Origin: Prevotella sp.
GTDB taxonomy: Bacteria > Bacteroidota > Bacteroidia > Bacteroidales > Bacteroidaceae
NCBI GenBank assembly: GCA_017538105.1
Contig: JAFYJN010000035.1
Location: forward strand, 62,001-126,000
Direction of reading: 5' to 3'
DNA: 64,000 bases
This document shows, piece by piece, positions 45,190 through 53,855 of the stretch. A model generated the notes under the pieces. It saw only the letters and a list, made by a program, of their open reading frames with translations, did not search any database and was not told the origin of the DNA. How positions within the stretch are numbered: position 1 is the stretch's first letter; every line of letters starts with the position of its first letter. Made by a program: the position numbers and the translations under genes.

Positions 45190-46662
45190 CTATTTCTTCC
45201 GTCGGAATACGAGAAGCAACAAAAGGAGCAACAGTATTGCAGCAGCCGCAATTGCCCATGGTTCTTTCCAGATAGGTGTCTCGGTCGTGGCAGCAGCATT
45301 TCCCTCCACCGTAAGCGAGTCCACCGCATCGGGGCCTATAGATTGAGCCTTGATGGAATCGTTCATGTTCGGTTCCGGTGTTTGGTATTCCACCTTATAT
45401 ATATTAACAGCATTACCTCCACCATTTTTTCGTCCTTGCGAGGTTACGATAACCCATTGTCCATCGCGAGAAATATCCAGTCCAACGGGATAAGAGTCGC
45501 AGGGTATGCTGGCGATTGTCTGCATGGTTCGCGTATCAACCACACACACTTCCGATGCGGCGTTACAAGCAGCGAAGACGAAGTTGCCCGATGGTGATAT
45601 TTCTATGGTTCGCGCTCCACCCCCCACTTTACATTCCTGCCAACCCGTCACCGTTCCCAGTTTGCCATTGATGTTGCGTGCCGCATCAAGGAATTTCTCC
45701 AGCGGTATGCGCTGCACATATCCCGCATTGTTGATGCTCAAGTACAGATATCCGTTTTTGATAACCAAGTGACGGACGTTCGCCCTCATGCCCTGGAGGC
45801 GGCCCATGTATTCCATTTTCTGCATGTCGAAGACAGCGATACCGCCAGCCCCGCCCATGCAGCACACAAGCAGATACTTGTCATCGGGCGTGAAAACCGT
45901 GCCTCGCAGGCAATAACCGCTATTGATGTCGCGATTGATGGCCACCGACTTGCTGAAATTCAGGGGCAGCACATAGTCCACGACCAGCACTCTCTCATGA
46001 TGCCAGTCGCGTGGGTTGTTGCTGTCGACGCGAATCAGTCCCACCGTATTGTTACCCCAGTGTGTGACCGCCACATATTTACCGTCATGTGAGGCCGCGA
46101 TCATCTTCGGCAGTGGTCCCGTTTCCATGAGCAGAATAATTTCATCAGTTTCCGTGTCGATGACCGCCAATGCCGATGGGTCTTGCGCATTGATGTCAAA
46201 GGTTCGACGGTAGTACGGAGCCCAAAAATACCGACCATTGTGCGTGAAGCAACCCTCCACCGGTTTTCCCCCAAACGTGTTGAGATTGTTGGTGTAATGT
46301 GTAAACGGATACAAGTCAGACGGTTTACTCCACAGCGAATCTTTCGACGGGTCACACTCATGGTGGATGGTTTTCAGTTTTTTGTTCGTTCCCATCTCGA
46401 AGACCACGGTAGCACATCCCTCGAGCGAGTTGACATAGTATTTCTTGCCATTGGGATGGATGTTCACAGACTTCGGCGAATTGATGTCCGGTTCGTGCGT
46501 GACGGCATCGCCCATGAAGTTCTGCCGTTTATCAACATTAGTGATGGTAAGAGCCCCATTGGAGGCTTTTACCTCTGTACCCAATTTGGAATGGCGAAAC
46601 ACTTGCGCAGAGGCGGCCATTACAACGCACCACACAATGGTTAAGAAAAAGGTTCTTTTCAT
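45190..46662 (-). CDS. Exported, membrane-anchored beta-propeller (YncE-like)
   Basis: 490 residues. Signal peptide MKRTFFLTIVWCVVMAASAQ, then a seven-bladed-type propeller from about 60-420 built of blades such as SVNIHPNGKKYYVNSLEGCA, MIAASHDGKYVAVTHWGNNT, GTVFTPDDKYLLVCCMGGAG, TIEISPSGNFVFAACNAASE and GLDISRDGQWVIVTSQGRKN. The C-terminus is an Ala/Leu-rich transmembrane segment (IAAAAILLLLLLLLVF) followed by RRKK, so the propeller is periplasmic or surface-facing with an inner-membrane anchor. Function unknown; no lactonase motif that I can point to. Stop codons of this gene and the NRPS gene are 2 bases apart, tail to tail. Confidence 0.85.
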   Translation of the reverse strand: MKRTFFLTIVWCVVMAASAQVFRHSKLGTEVKASNGALTITNVDKRQNFMGDAVTHEPDINSPKSVNIHPNGKKYYVNSLEGCATVVFEMGTNKKLKTIHHECDPSKDSLWSKPSDLYPFTHYTNNLNTFGGKPVEGCFTHNGRYFWAPYYRRTFDINAQDPSALAVIDTETDEIILLMETGPLPKMIAASHDGKYVAVTHWGNNTVGLIRVDSNNPRDWHHERVLVVDYVLPLNFSKSVAINRDINSGYCLRGTVFTPDDKYLLVCCMGGAGGIAVFDMQKMEYMGRLQGMRANVRHLVIKNGYLYLSINNAGYVQRIPLEKFLDAARNINGKLGTVTGWQECKVGGGARTIEISPSGNFVFAACNAASEVCVVDTRTMQTIASIPCDSYPVGLDISRDGQWVIVTSQGRKNGGGNAVNIYKVEYQTPEPNMNDSIKAQSIGPDAVDSLTVEGNAAATTETPIWKEPWAIAAAAILLLLLLLLVFRRKK

Positions 46663-46691
46663 ATAAGAGGTTGCTTTAAGTTTTATGGATG

Positions 46692-46699
46692 CAAAGGTA
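46692..46699 (-). promoter_or_regulatory. Probable -7 box of the propeller gene
   Basis: Minus strand TACCTTTG, 29 bases ahead of the ATG at 46662. The surrounding bases are very AT-rich, with no convincing -33 box. Confidence 0.5.
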
Positions 46700-46761
46700 A
46701 GGAAAAATATAAAATTAAAAGATTATAAAATTAAAAGAAAAAAAATAAACAGGGCAAAAAC

Positions 46762-46888
46762 GTGAACAAAGGATCAAAGTTTATTATAGACAAAAGGACT
46801 TTTTTGACATATGGACAAAAGGGACTTTATTTAGACACATGAACAAAGGGACATAATTTTATGACATAGGGATAAAAGGGACTTTTTT
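46762..46888 (+). repeat. Imperfect ~28-bp tandem repeats
   Basis: Four to five diverged copies of a unit near GACATATGGACAAAAGGGAC, each separated by TTT-rich bases: GAACAAAGGATCAAAG, GACAAAAGGACTTTTTT, GGACAAAAGGGACTTTAT, GAACAAAGGGACATAAT, GGATAAAAGGGACTTTTTT. No gene here. The rest of 46889-47034 is AT-rich and empty to my reading. Confidence 0.7.
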
Positions 46889-47034
46889 AACCAATAAGGA
46901 ATACTTTTATGTTCTACATTTTTAAGGTAAAAGATGTGAAATAATATTTATTTTTTACACTTTATGGATGATTCATGCTTAAAACTCAATAAAAGTGAGT
47001 AAATTTACAACCTTTAAAACTAATTATCATAATT

Positions 47035-47336
47035 CACTACTGTCCGGAGAAATTTGGCCATAGATAAAGTTGACCATCATTCTCGACATATTTGTTAGAC
47101 TTGTTACGTTTGAAAATTTCGTTAATAGGCTCCTTCTCGAAGAGGACAAGTCCAATCGACTGAGCAAAGATATATAGATCACAATCGATATGAAACATCT
47201 TTTTTGCTATAACAAGCAGCAAGTAGTCACACACTGCAATCCAGATTTGTGTGTAGACAGCGTTGCGCGATGTTCCATAAAACGATTTGATATGCAGACA
47301 ACTTTATCTATGGCCAAATTTCTCCGGACAGTAGTG
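47035..47336. mobile_element. Non-autonomous IS4-family element (MITE-like)
   Basis: Perfect 38-base inverted repeats lie at 47035-47072 and 47299-47336 (inner core TGTCCGGAGAAATTTGGCC). Between them is the 3' end of a transposase gene on the minus strand, joined directly to the right repeat, so the element has lost most of its transposase. I see no target-site duplication: the left flank is non-coding and the right flank runs straight into a truncated dehydrogenase reading frame. That argues for a later deletion or recombination between copies rather than a clean insertion. Confidence 0.8.
47037..47297 (-). pseudogene. C-terminal fragment of an IS4-family transposase
   Basis: 86 codons read HIKSFYGTSRNAVYTQIWIA, then VCDYLLLVIAKKM and an LFEKEPINEIF block, ending with WPNFSGQ and a stop inside the left inverted repeat. 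This is the typical end of an IS4-type DDE transposase, where (F)YGTSxNAVxTQIWIA is conserved. The catalytic Asp and Glu regions are missing and the frame begins at the right repeat with no start codon. Confidence 0.78.
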
Positions 47337-47608
47337 GATTTACATATAAAAGTAATATTAATGATATCAGGAATACGAAAATAGCTGTAATTCATAAATA
47401 TCTTCATGAAAAGATAAAAACAGTAGATTGTTATGACCCAAATGTCAACATAGAACAAGTAAGGTCTATTTATGGTATTAACATGATTCCATCAGAGTCA
47501 TTGGAAATTCTGTCTTATGACATTATCATCAAGGCTGTTAGCCATGATATATTCGAAACATTAGAATTAGGAAACGTTAATGTTATAGAGTTGGTTGATT
47601 TTCTATGA
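47336..47608 (+). pseudogene. C-terminal fragment of a nucleotide-sugar dehydrogenase
   Basis: An open frame without a start runs from the element boundary: GFTYKSNINDIRNTKIAVIH, then TVDCYDPNVNIEQVRSIYGI, and IIIKAVSHDIFETLELGNVN. GxTxK-x4-DIRNTK, YDP, YGI and AVSHxxF are the C-terminal NAD/sugar domain of UDP-GlcNAc/UDP-ManNAc dehydrogenases (TviB/WbpO/WecC type). About 90 residues remain of an expected ~420; the catalytic cysteine and the NAD domain are gone. Its stop overlaps the next gene's ATG (ATGA), so the radical SAM gene was once translationally coupled to a full dehydrogenase. Confidence 0.82.
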
Positions 47609-48441
47609 TACAACAAATTAACAACAAAAGTGTCAGGGCCGAAGCAGTCCAAAATAGCGACATTCGGTATTTGGAAGATTATTTCAAGCATCATGGGAAA
47701 TTTCCTATGTTTAGGCAGGTGTTGATTGAGACGAGGACAGATTGCAACAATAAATGCCCTTTCTGTCCTCATGCATTCAACAAAAAACCACTTGGCATAA
47801 TGACATGGGAATGCTATACTACCATCATAGACCAGTTATGTACCATCAATTATAATGGAAGAGTCGCGTTGATGCTTTCCAATGAGCCTTTGCTAGAAGA
47901 ACGGCTTGAAAAAATGATAACCTATGCCAAGAATAAATCGCAACGATTGTTTTTGGATATAACTACCAATGGACGCTTGCTAACTTTAGAAAAGTTAGAC
48001 CATTTATTTGATCTTGGATTAGACAATATCAACATCAACGATTATAGAGGAGATCGCGACGCATTTCCTGATAAATGGTCGTCATACCTTGTCCCCATCT
48101 ATGAGGCATATAATAACAATCCCAAGGTATGCTTTCAAAAGAGAAGGCTTGATGAGATATTACCCAATTATGCTGGTAATATACCACAATCCTTTGACAA
48201 ATCTCGTTTTGGTTTCTGTAATTATCCTTTTAGAAAACTGACCATAGCTTTTAATGGGGATGTCCTATTATGTTGTGACGATTTCATGTATGACACATGT
48301 TTCGGTAACGTTATGGAAAGCTCTCTAATTGATTGTTGGAATCATCCGGCTATGAATGATGTTAGATTTTCTCTTCTCAAGGACAAGAGAACTGGTCTTT
48401 GTGAAAGATGTAATGATTTTCAAAACTATAAAGCATACTGA
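47605..48441 (+). CDS. Radical SAM/SPASM enzyme of the island
   Basis: 278 residues. Cluster-binding motif TDCNNKCPFC (Cys47, Cys51, Cys54) near the N-terminus, in the order CxxxCxxC. C-terminal SPASM domain: C205 followed after 12 residues by G and x4-C (CNYPFRKLTIAFNGDVLLCC), then Cys232 and the late pair C266/C269 (GLCERC), for one or two auxiliary clusters. SPASM enzymes mature peptides or oxidise sugars (BtrN is a sugar-alcohol dehydrogenase). Substrate unknown. ATGA overlap with the dehydrogenase fragment; the next gene starts two bases after the stop. Codon and base composition are AT-rich, unlike the neighbouring housekeeping genes. Confidence 0.85.
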   Translation: MIQQINNKSVRAEAVQNSDIRYLEDYFKHHGKFPMFRQVLIETRTDCNNKCPFCPHAFNKKPLGIMTWECYTTIIDQLCTINYNGRVALMLSNEPLLEERLEKMITYAKNKSQRLFLDITTNGRLLTLEKLDHLFDLGLDNININDYRGDRDAFPDKWSSYLVPIYEAYNNNPKVCFQKRRLDEILPNYAGNIPQSFDKSRFGFCNYPFRKLTIAFNGDVLLCCDDFMYDTCFGNVMESSLIDCWNHPAMNDVRFSLLKDKRTGLCERCNDFQNYKAY

Positions 48442-48442
48442 A

Positions 48443-49558
48443 ATGGTGCTGAACGATGAACAATTTGCAGCATTCTCTATGGAGATAGCCACATTTGGAA
48501 ATATACCAATACTCAGTAGGTATTGCGGAATCGGTTGTGTATTCTGCAAAGTTCACACTGACTCATATCTTGGCCATTATCCTAAAATACCGCCAATAGA
48601 TGTGGAGGATTTGCTTAAAGGTTTCAAGTATGTCAACCCTAAAGTGAACTATGTACGTTTAGGTGCAGGAGTATTGGTTGCTCCTCATACCGATCCGTTC
48701 CTGCATCCTATGATATATGATTTTATAAAAATCACCTCTGATTATTTCCCAACTAAAAAAGTGACAACCGTCACGACGGGAGCTTATATAAAGGAGGAAA
48801 AATTGGATTATTTAAACAGCATACCCAATTATGGCATAGACCTTTCTCTAATAACGATGCAGGAACAACGTGAAGCAATTATTCCAAGATCTGAGAGGGA
48901 GAGAACTATGTATTTGTTAAAACATGCTCCACTGAACAAATGTACTCTTATGTTTACAGGCAATTTGGACGAAATAAAGAAGGATCTCGAATTGTTATAC
49001 AACATAGGAGTAGACAAAAAGGTAAGACAAATACTTGTTAGGAGGTTGGAGCATACGGCAATTTCACAACCCACTTTAAAAAGAATGTCTCAGGCGAGCA
49101 TTGACCATTATGAAGAATGTATAACATGGGTAAAAAGGAACTATCCTGATGTCGTTTTTACAGTACCAATTCTTAAGGATGTTTTTAGAGGTGGCAATAA
49201 TGAGTATTTTATTGATGCAGACGAAAGGATAGAGAACCAAAAAGCAATAATAGGTGGACTTCCATCAAATACTATTGTCAATCTAATCTGTCCATTGTCT
49301 GGATATGCATATTTCACAAACGCATTTAAAGATTATAAGAACGTCAAGACAAATCTCATTTATAATCATCTATATGGGGGATCTGTTTCTGTGGCAGGAC
49401 TACTGAATCATGGTGATATACGAGAGCAATTTAAGCCAGAAAAGAATGACATTATGATTATGCCAAACGAAATGTACAACTCTGAGGGAAAAGACCTATT
49501 AGGTGAGAAAATAGAAGAATTGGAAAGATATTATCACGCTAAAATAATTCTTGCATGA
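48443..49558 (+). CDS. Radical SAM protein, distinct subfamily
   Basis: 371 residues. The motif SRYCGIGCVFCK (Cys28, Cys32, Cys35) is CxxxCxxC, so a radical SAM cluster is likely. After it come conserved-looking stretches VRLGAGVLVAPHTDPFLHPM, FTGNLDEIKKDLELLYNIGV and LICPLSGYAYFTNAF, none of which place it in a family I know; I see no SPASM signature. Upstream in-frame codons lie in the previous gene, so the ATG at 48443 is chosen. Its stop overlaps the next start by four bases. Substrate unknown; it probably acts with the other two radical SAM enzymes on one product. Confidence 0.8.
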   Translation: MVLNDEQFAAFSMEIATFGNIPILSRYCGIGCVFCKVHTDSYLGHYPKIPPIDVEDLLKGFKYVNPKVNYVRLGAGVLVAPHTDPFLHPMIYDFIKITSDYFPTKKVTTVTTGAYIKEEKLDYLNSIPNYGIDLSLITMQEQREAIIPRSERERTMYLLKHAPLNKCTLMFTGNLDEIKKDLELLYNIGVDKKVRQILVRRLEHTAISQPTLKRMSQASIDHYEECITWVKRNYPDVVFTVPILKDVFRGGNNEYFIDADERIENQKAIIGGLPSNTIVNLICPLSGYAYFTNAFKDYKNVKTNLIYNHLYGGSVSVAGLLNHGDIREQFKPEKNDIMIMPNEMYNSEGKDLLGEKIEELERYYHAKIILA

Positions 49559-50430
49559 TGGAAACAATTGGTTGGGATAAAATACGATTCCTCGTTAGTA
49601 ATGGTTGTAACTACAAATGTCCTTTCTGTCATAATGAAGGACAGGTAAAATCATTTGCCATTTCCAAAATGTCTTTTGATAATGTCAGAATTATCATCGA
49701 CGTTATTAAGGATGTAAATATCTCTGAAATATGTTTCAGTGGGGGTGAACCATTCTTGAATGAAGACATAGTACGGATGATAGAATATGCTTGCAATGAA
49801 ACGGTCTGCGATGTCTGTTGCGCAAGCAATCTATCATTGATTACAGACGACCAGATAAAAGCTCTTTCTGAAACAAGAGTTAAATTCAACATCCAATTCC
49901 CATACATTGACAAACATCTCTTCAAATCAAGTACAGGAAATGGTAACATCAATGATATACTATACAAGATTGAACAATTGAGAAAAGCCGGAATACAGAT
50001 AGGCCTCAATACTGTCATTCAAAATCAGAACATGGACAATATAAAAGAAATGGTTATGTTTGCCCTTAAAGAAGAAATACCTTTGAAATTACTACCCCAA
50101 ATAGGACTTGAAGGAAGTGAACATTTCAAGGATTTTGTATACCCTATACTCAAAGAGTATGCCATTGACTATAAAGATAAAAAATCTGGGGCAATAAGGT
50201 GGACATTGAAATCAAACAACCATCAAACAATCGTGCTATATATAGATGCCCCTTGTTTCAATAAAAACATCCATAATTGCAGGAATTATGGGGAATTACG
50301 GATATTACCAAACATGAGTGCTCAAACGTGCATCTTGAAGGATGCATCTGTTCTTTTGGAAACAAATAAAGGTAAAGACGTGTTATTAGAACAATTTTTG
50401 ACTTTATGGAAAAACTTCAAGCATTGTTAA
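49555..50430 (+). CDS. MoaA-like radical SAM enzyme of the island
   Basis: 291 residues. NGCNYKCPFCHNEG (Cys18, Cys22, Cys25) and CFSGGEPFLNED (the GGEP SAM-binding motif) are typical radical SAM. The C-terminal part has PCFNKNIHNCRNYGELRILP and QTCILKD, resembling the second cluster region of MoaA (CxxC...RIxxx...C), so an auxiliary cluster is possible. It is not MoaA itself because no molybdopterin genes are near. ATGA-type overlap with the preceding gene and 25-base overlap with the methyltransferase that follows. Confidence 0.85.
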   Translation: MMETIGWDKIRFLVSNGCNYKCPFCHNEGQVKSFAISKMSFDNVRIIIDVIKDVNISEICFSGGEPFLNEDIVRMIEYACNETVCDVCCASNLSLITDDQIKALSETRVKFNIQFPYIDKHLFKSSTGNGNINDILYKIEQLRKAGIQIGLNTVIQNQNMDNIKEMVMFALKEEIPLKLLPQIGLEGSEHFKDFVYPILKEYAIDYKDKKSGAIRWTLKSNNHQTIVLYIDAPCFNKNIHNCRNYGELRILPNMSAQTCILKDASVLLETNKGKDVLLEQFLTLWKNFKHC

Positions 50431-51041
50431 GAGAGTACAGACGCTCACATCCCGAAGACTTGAATATGGCTCCTTGGAGTTCTCAATATTGCCAAATGAA
50501 TTTCCCAAAATATTGGGAGATTGTCTATTGCATATTAAAAAAAATGAATAGACGACACCAAATCATTGAGATAGGCTGTGGATTAGGAGACATAACCTCT
50601 ATTCTTGTTTATTTGGGTTTCAAGGACATCATCTCATTTGAAAAGGATAAGGAAATTGCACGTAGAGCACAAAGGTCAATAAGCGAATTATTCCAAAAAG
50701 ACAATATTATCATCAATGGAGAATATCCTGGCTGCAACGAATATGATTGCGATATCCTTATCATGGTAAACTGTGCTTATGTCACACTTGCATCATCAAA
50801 AGAAGAATACCTGAATTTGTTGAAATCATATTACCGTCATGCAAAAGAGCCAAAGTTCTTTATTTTGGAGGTTATAGACAGTTCATATAAAAACAAAGAT
50901 GACGAATTCCCCTCGTATATTCGACTTGATCGTAATGACATAGAAGTTCTGTTTCCAAATACTTCCATCCATTCGTGGGTGACATATAAATATCCAGAAA
51001 ACAGAAGAAGTAAAACTCTTTATTTAATTGAGAAAAAATGA
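50406..51041 (+). CDS. SAM-dependent methyltransferase (class I)
   Basis: 211 residues. SAM motif I IIEIGCGLGDITSILVYLG (about 53-71), acidic end of beta2 FEKDKEIARRAQ, and motif-IV-like region CDILIMVNCAY. The N-terminal helix and a C-terminal region LDRNDIEVLFPNTSIHSW suggest a small-molecule or sugar methyltransferase. Product unknown. Overlaps the upstream gene by 25 bases and the downstream one by four, as in a tightly packed operon. Confidence 0.78.
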   Translation: MEKLQALLREYRRSHPEDLNMAPWSSQYCQMNFPKYWEIVYCILKKMNRRHQIIEIGCGLGDITSILVYLGFKDIISFEKDKEIARRAQRSISELFQKDNIIINGEYPGCNEYDCDILIMVNCAYVTLASSKEEYLNLLKSYYRHAKEPKFFILEVIDSSYKNKDDEFPSYIRLDRNDIEVLFPNTSIHSWVTYKYPENRRSKTLYLIEKK

Positions 51042-52795
51042 ACGTTACAATAGTTACATCAGAAATTGGACAAAATGGTGGTGGAATGTCATTGTCCTGC
51101 TCCCATCTTTATGAGATTATCTCTGCAGAACACATTGTTAGAGTATTACGCTCAGATGAATTCAATATTGTTACTGCAAAAGGTGGATATTCAACAGAGC
51201 TTACAAAAGGCATCCAATGTGAGTACAAGCTGAAGGAAGATCTAGTCGAATATGAAAATACTGACATCGTGATTGGTTTTGGAGCAAAGTTCAATGGTTA
51301 TTATTCTTCTTTGTTGGCAGAGAGGCTAGGCGTACCTTTCATTCTATGTTTGAGAGGTACTGATGTCAACATCTCCAAATGGTCTGTATCGGATAGTTGT
51401 TTGCTTGGAGAAGCAAGTCGAAAAGCATATAAAATCGTATGTCTATCCAACGAGATGATTTTGAATGTATGCAGCATATTACCTGGTGCGGCTAATAAAT
51501 GTATCATCATTCCAAATGAAATCTATGACGGAAGACCAAACGTCATTTTAAAAAACATTCCTGACTCAATCATCCTTGGAACTGCAGCAAGCCATTTAAA
51601 CGAAAAAAAAGGTGTGGCGAACCTCCTGTTTATGATTAAAGAATTCAAGTCATTATCTGATATCCCAATTCAATTACAACTTGTAGGAAGCATTGATGAT
51701 GACTTGCTCAAAGAATATATAGCAATATCCCAAAAGGTTGGCGTATTTGACAATGTATCTTTTCTGGGTTACAAAACAAGAGAAGCATTACAGGAAACCA
51801 TGAAAAAATGGGACTTCTATATACAAGGCTCTGTATGTGAGGGACATCCGAATTCCGTTATTGAAAGTCTTTTATGCGGTACTGGATTCATTAGCTCTAA
51901 AACAGGATATATCGCCGAACTTTTAGAAAAGGATTTTCCTGTTCTTTTCTTCGACTCATGGAGTCCCCCAAAAATGGCCCGGCATATGGTCAAATTAATA
52001 AAAACAGATAATTTGAGTGTTTTGTATTCGAAAGCGTTTGACAAGCTATATTCTTCTTGCAATAGAAAACTCGTCATTAAACAATGGAAAAGCTTATTGA
52101 TGAAGCCGGATACCGTTTATCCTGCACCTATACTGGAAAACATCATATCATTGGGATTACATGATGTTCAAGGAGAAGTCCATGACAGTATCACAACGCC
52201 AAAATCTGTTTTTTCTAAATTCGTTGATTTCATCTATTGTAATGGCATGAGGCTATGTTCAATGAGAGATTATTTAGCCTTGAACAAAGAACAACGAAGA
52301 AATATGATTGTCTGTACATTTGACGATGGCTATATGAGTCTTGTTAAAACAGCTCTTCCCATTCTTTCAAAATACAATTTCACAGCAACGGTCTTCATAT
52401 GTACAGGCTTGATTGGTAAAGACAATTCCTGGAACAATAAAGATGGGAAAATAAGAGAACACTTAAACGAAGAAGGTATCAGCAGTTTATTAAACTCAAA
52501 TTGGGAAATAGCCTCTCATGGTGTTACTCATAGAAATCTTCTGAAATTGACAGATAAAGAGGTTGAAGAAGAACTGTTCTTATCAAAGAAATATATAGAT
52601 AGCCATTACGGAGAAACCGATACATATGCTTTCCCGTATGGTGCCTATAATCCCTACATACAAAGTTGTGTGAAAAAGTATTATAAATATGCATTTTCTG
52701 TAACTCAGGGTGGAACATCTATTATAGCCGATGCTCTACAAATACGAAGATATTCTATTTCAGATATATACAAAATGATTGAATCCGCCAAATGA
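51038..52795 (+). CDS. Fusion of GT4 glycosyltransferase and polysaccharide deacetylase (CE4)
   Basis: 585 residues. Residues 1-~380 are a GT-B glycosyltransferase of GT4 type: MNVTIVTSEIGQNGGGMSLS start, a DIVIGFG strand, FILCLRGTDVN, then HLNEKKGVANLLFMIKEF and the EGHPNSVIESLLCG donor-binding motif. Residues ~425-585 are a NodB deacetylase: IVCTFDDGYMSL (metal Asp pair) and IASHGVTHRNL (HxxxH zinc ligands), ending with YAFPYGAYNP. The natural reading is that one chain transfers an N-acetylated sugar and deacetylates it. No signal peptide, so it is cytosolic. Overlaps genes on both sides by four bases. Confidence 0.85.
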   Translation: MNVTIVTSEIGQNGGGMSLSCSHLYEIISAEHIVRVLRSDEFNIVTAKGGYSTELTKGIQCEYKLKEDLVEYENTDIVIGFGAKFNGYYSSLLAERLGVPFILCLRGTDVNISKWSVSDSCLLGEASRKAYKIVCLSNEMILNVCSILPGAANKCIIIPNEIYDGRPNVILKNIPDSIILGTAASHLNEKKGVANLLFMIKEFKSLSDIPIQLQLVGSIDDDLLKEYIAISQKVGVFDNVSFLGYKTREALQETMKKWDFYIQGSVCEGHPNSVIESLLCGTGFISSKTGYIAELLEKDFPVLFFDSWSPPKMARHMVKLIKTDNLSVLYSKAFDKLYSSCNRKLVIKQWKSLLMKPDTVYPAPILENIISLGLHDVQGEVHDSITTPKSVFSKFVDFIYCNGMRLCSMRDYLALNKEQRRNMIVCTFDDGYMSLVKTALPILSKYNFTATVFICTGLIGKDNSWNNKDGKIREHLNEEGISSLLNSNWEIASHGVTHRNLLKLTDKEVEEELFLSKKYIDSHYGETDTYAFPYGAYNPYIQSCVKKYYKYAFSVTQGGTSIIADALQIRRYSISDIYKMIESAK

Positions 52796-53850
52796 AGAAA
52801 ATACTTGGAATATTCAGAGGATTCCCTGGTTTGGGAAGAGTCGTATCAGGTGTGTCAATCCTTGAAACACTAAATAAAGACTATAATTGCCAAACTGAGA
52901 TGATATCATATCTTCAAGGTAAAAAATATCTTGAACTAAAAGGATATGATTGTGAGCACGATGTCGTTTCAGCCGATTATTGCTCCGTAGGACTCTTGCC
53001 CACCAATAGGATGGGAGCCTATATTCATAAAAAAATAGTTGAATTTTGTCCAGATGCTATTTTAGTTGATGGTGAGCCGCTAATTCTTCAATCGCTTAAT
53101 ATATCTCACCCATCAATTAAGATTATTTCATTACTTAATCCCTCTGATGTTGACAACCCGCAAAATGACAAGGAGGCTATGGATTTTTTCAATGCTATAT
53201 ACGCTCTTTCTGATTTAGCAATAATCCATGGACTAAGAACGGTTACTCCACAATATGGTTACAAGAAATACATTTCCGTCAACACAATTATTCGGAATGA
53301 AATATTGAAAATCAATAATAGCCCAAACAATAATATATACTGTGTGCTCGGAGGTGGAACTGTGAATGTCGAGAGAAGTTTTGTTGATTCCACTATCAGA
53401 ATTGCAGAGTTGAGTAAGTCTGTTGCATCACGACTTACAGATTACAATATGCATATCATCTGTTCGAGCCAAAACATATATGAAACTGTCAATTCTAAGA
53501 TTGGCCCTAATGTTATAATACACAAAGATGTGTTGAAAGCTTCAGATTATTATTCTGACGCTTGTTTGATAATAACAAGATCTGGCCGTAATACCCTTAG
53601 TGAAATTGCATATCTGTCAATCCCGACAATATCTTTCGTAACTGGTTGTATGTACAGGAAAGAAGAACAACAACACAATGCAAACAGCATAAATCAGATG
53701 TGTTCATACTTAGCAGATACATCCATCGGCATTGATGATTTTACGAAACTATGCAGGTCTGCTTTAAATGCAGAGCGAAAGCCCAGTTCTTTCGAAATAG
53801 GTAATGCAAAAGCCATAGAAAGTATTCTTGATCTACTAAGATTGTCATAA
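52792..53850 (+). CDS. MurG/GT28-like glycosyltransferase
   Basis: 352 residues of GT-B fold. N-terminal GIFRGFPGLGRVVSGVSILE (glycine-rich loop as in GT28/GT1), LLPTNRMGAYIH, then a C-terminal Rossmann domain with YCVLGGGTVNVERS, IICSSQNIYETV and the donor-site motif RSGRNTLSEIAYLSIPTISF. GT28/MurG-like enzymes use UDP-sugars. It is the last complete gene of the island; its stop is five bases before the ATG of a truncated metallophosphoesterase. Acceptor unknown. Confidence 0.8.
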   Translation: MKKILGIFRGFPGLGRVVSGVSILETLNKDYNCQTEMISYLQGKKYLELKGYDCEHDVVSADYCSVGLLPTNRMGAYIHKKIVEFCPDAILVDGEPLILQSLNISHPSIKIISLLNPSDVDNPQNDKEAMDFFNAIYALSDLAIIHGLRTVTPQYGYKKYISVNTIIRNEILKINNSPNNNIYCVLGGGTVNVERSFVDSTIRIAELSKSVASRLTDYNMHIICSSQNIYETVNSKIGPNVIIHKDVLKASDYYSDACLIITRSGRNTLSEIAYLSIPTISFVTGCMYRKEEQQHNANSINQMCSYLADTSIGIDDFTKLCRSALNAERKPSSFEIGNAKAIESILDLLRLS

Positions 53851-53855
53851 TTATC

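Noticed and set aside
47035-47336. Target-site duplication flanking the IS4-type element
   Set aside because: Flanks (ATCATAATT on the left, GATTTACAT on the right) show no convincing direct repeat.
47207-47458. 83-residue minus-strand ORF across the right inverted repeat
   Set aside because: It is out of frame with the transposase remnant and overlaps the dehydrogenase fragment antisense.
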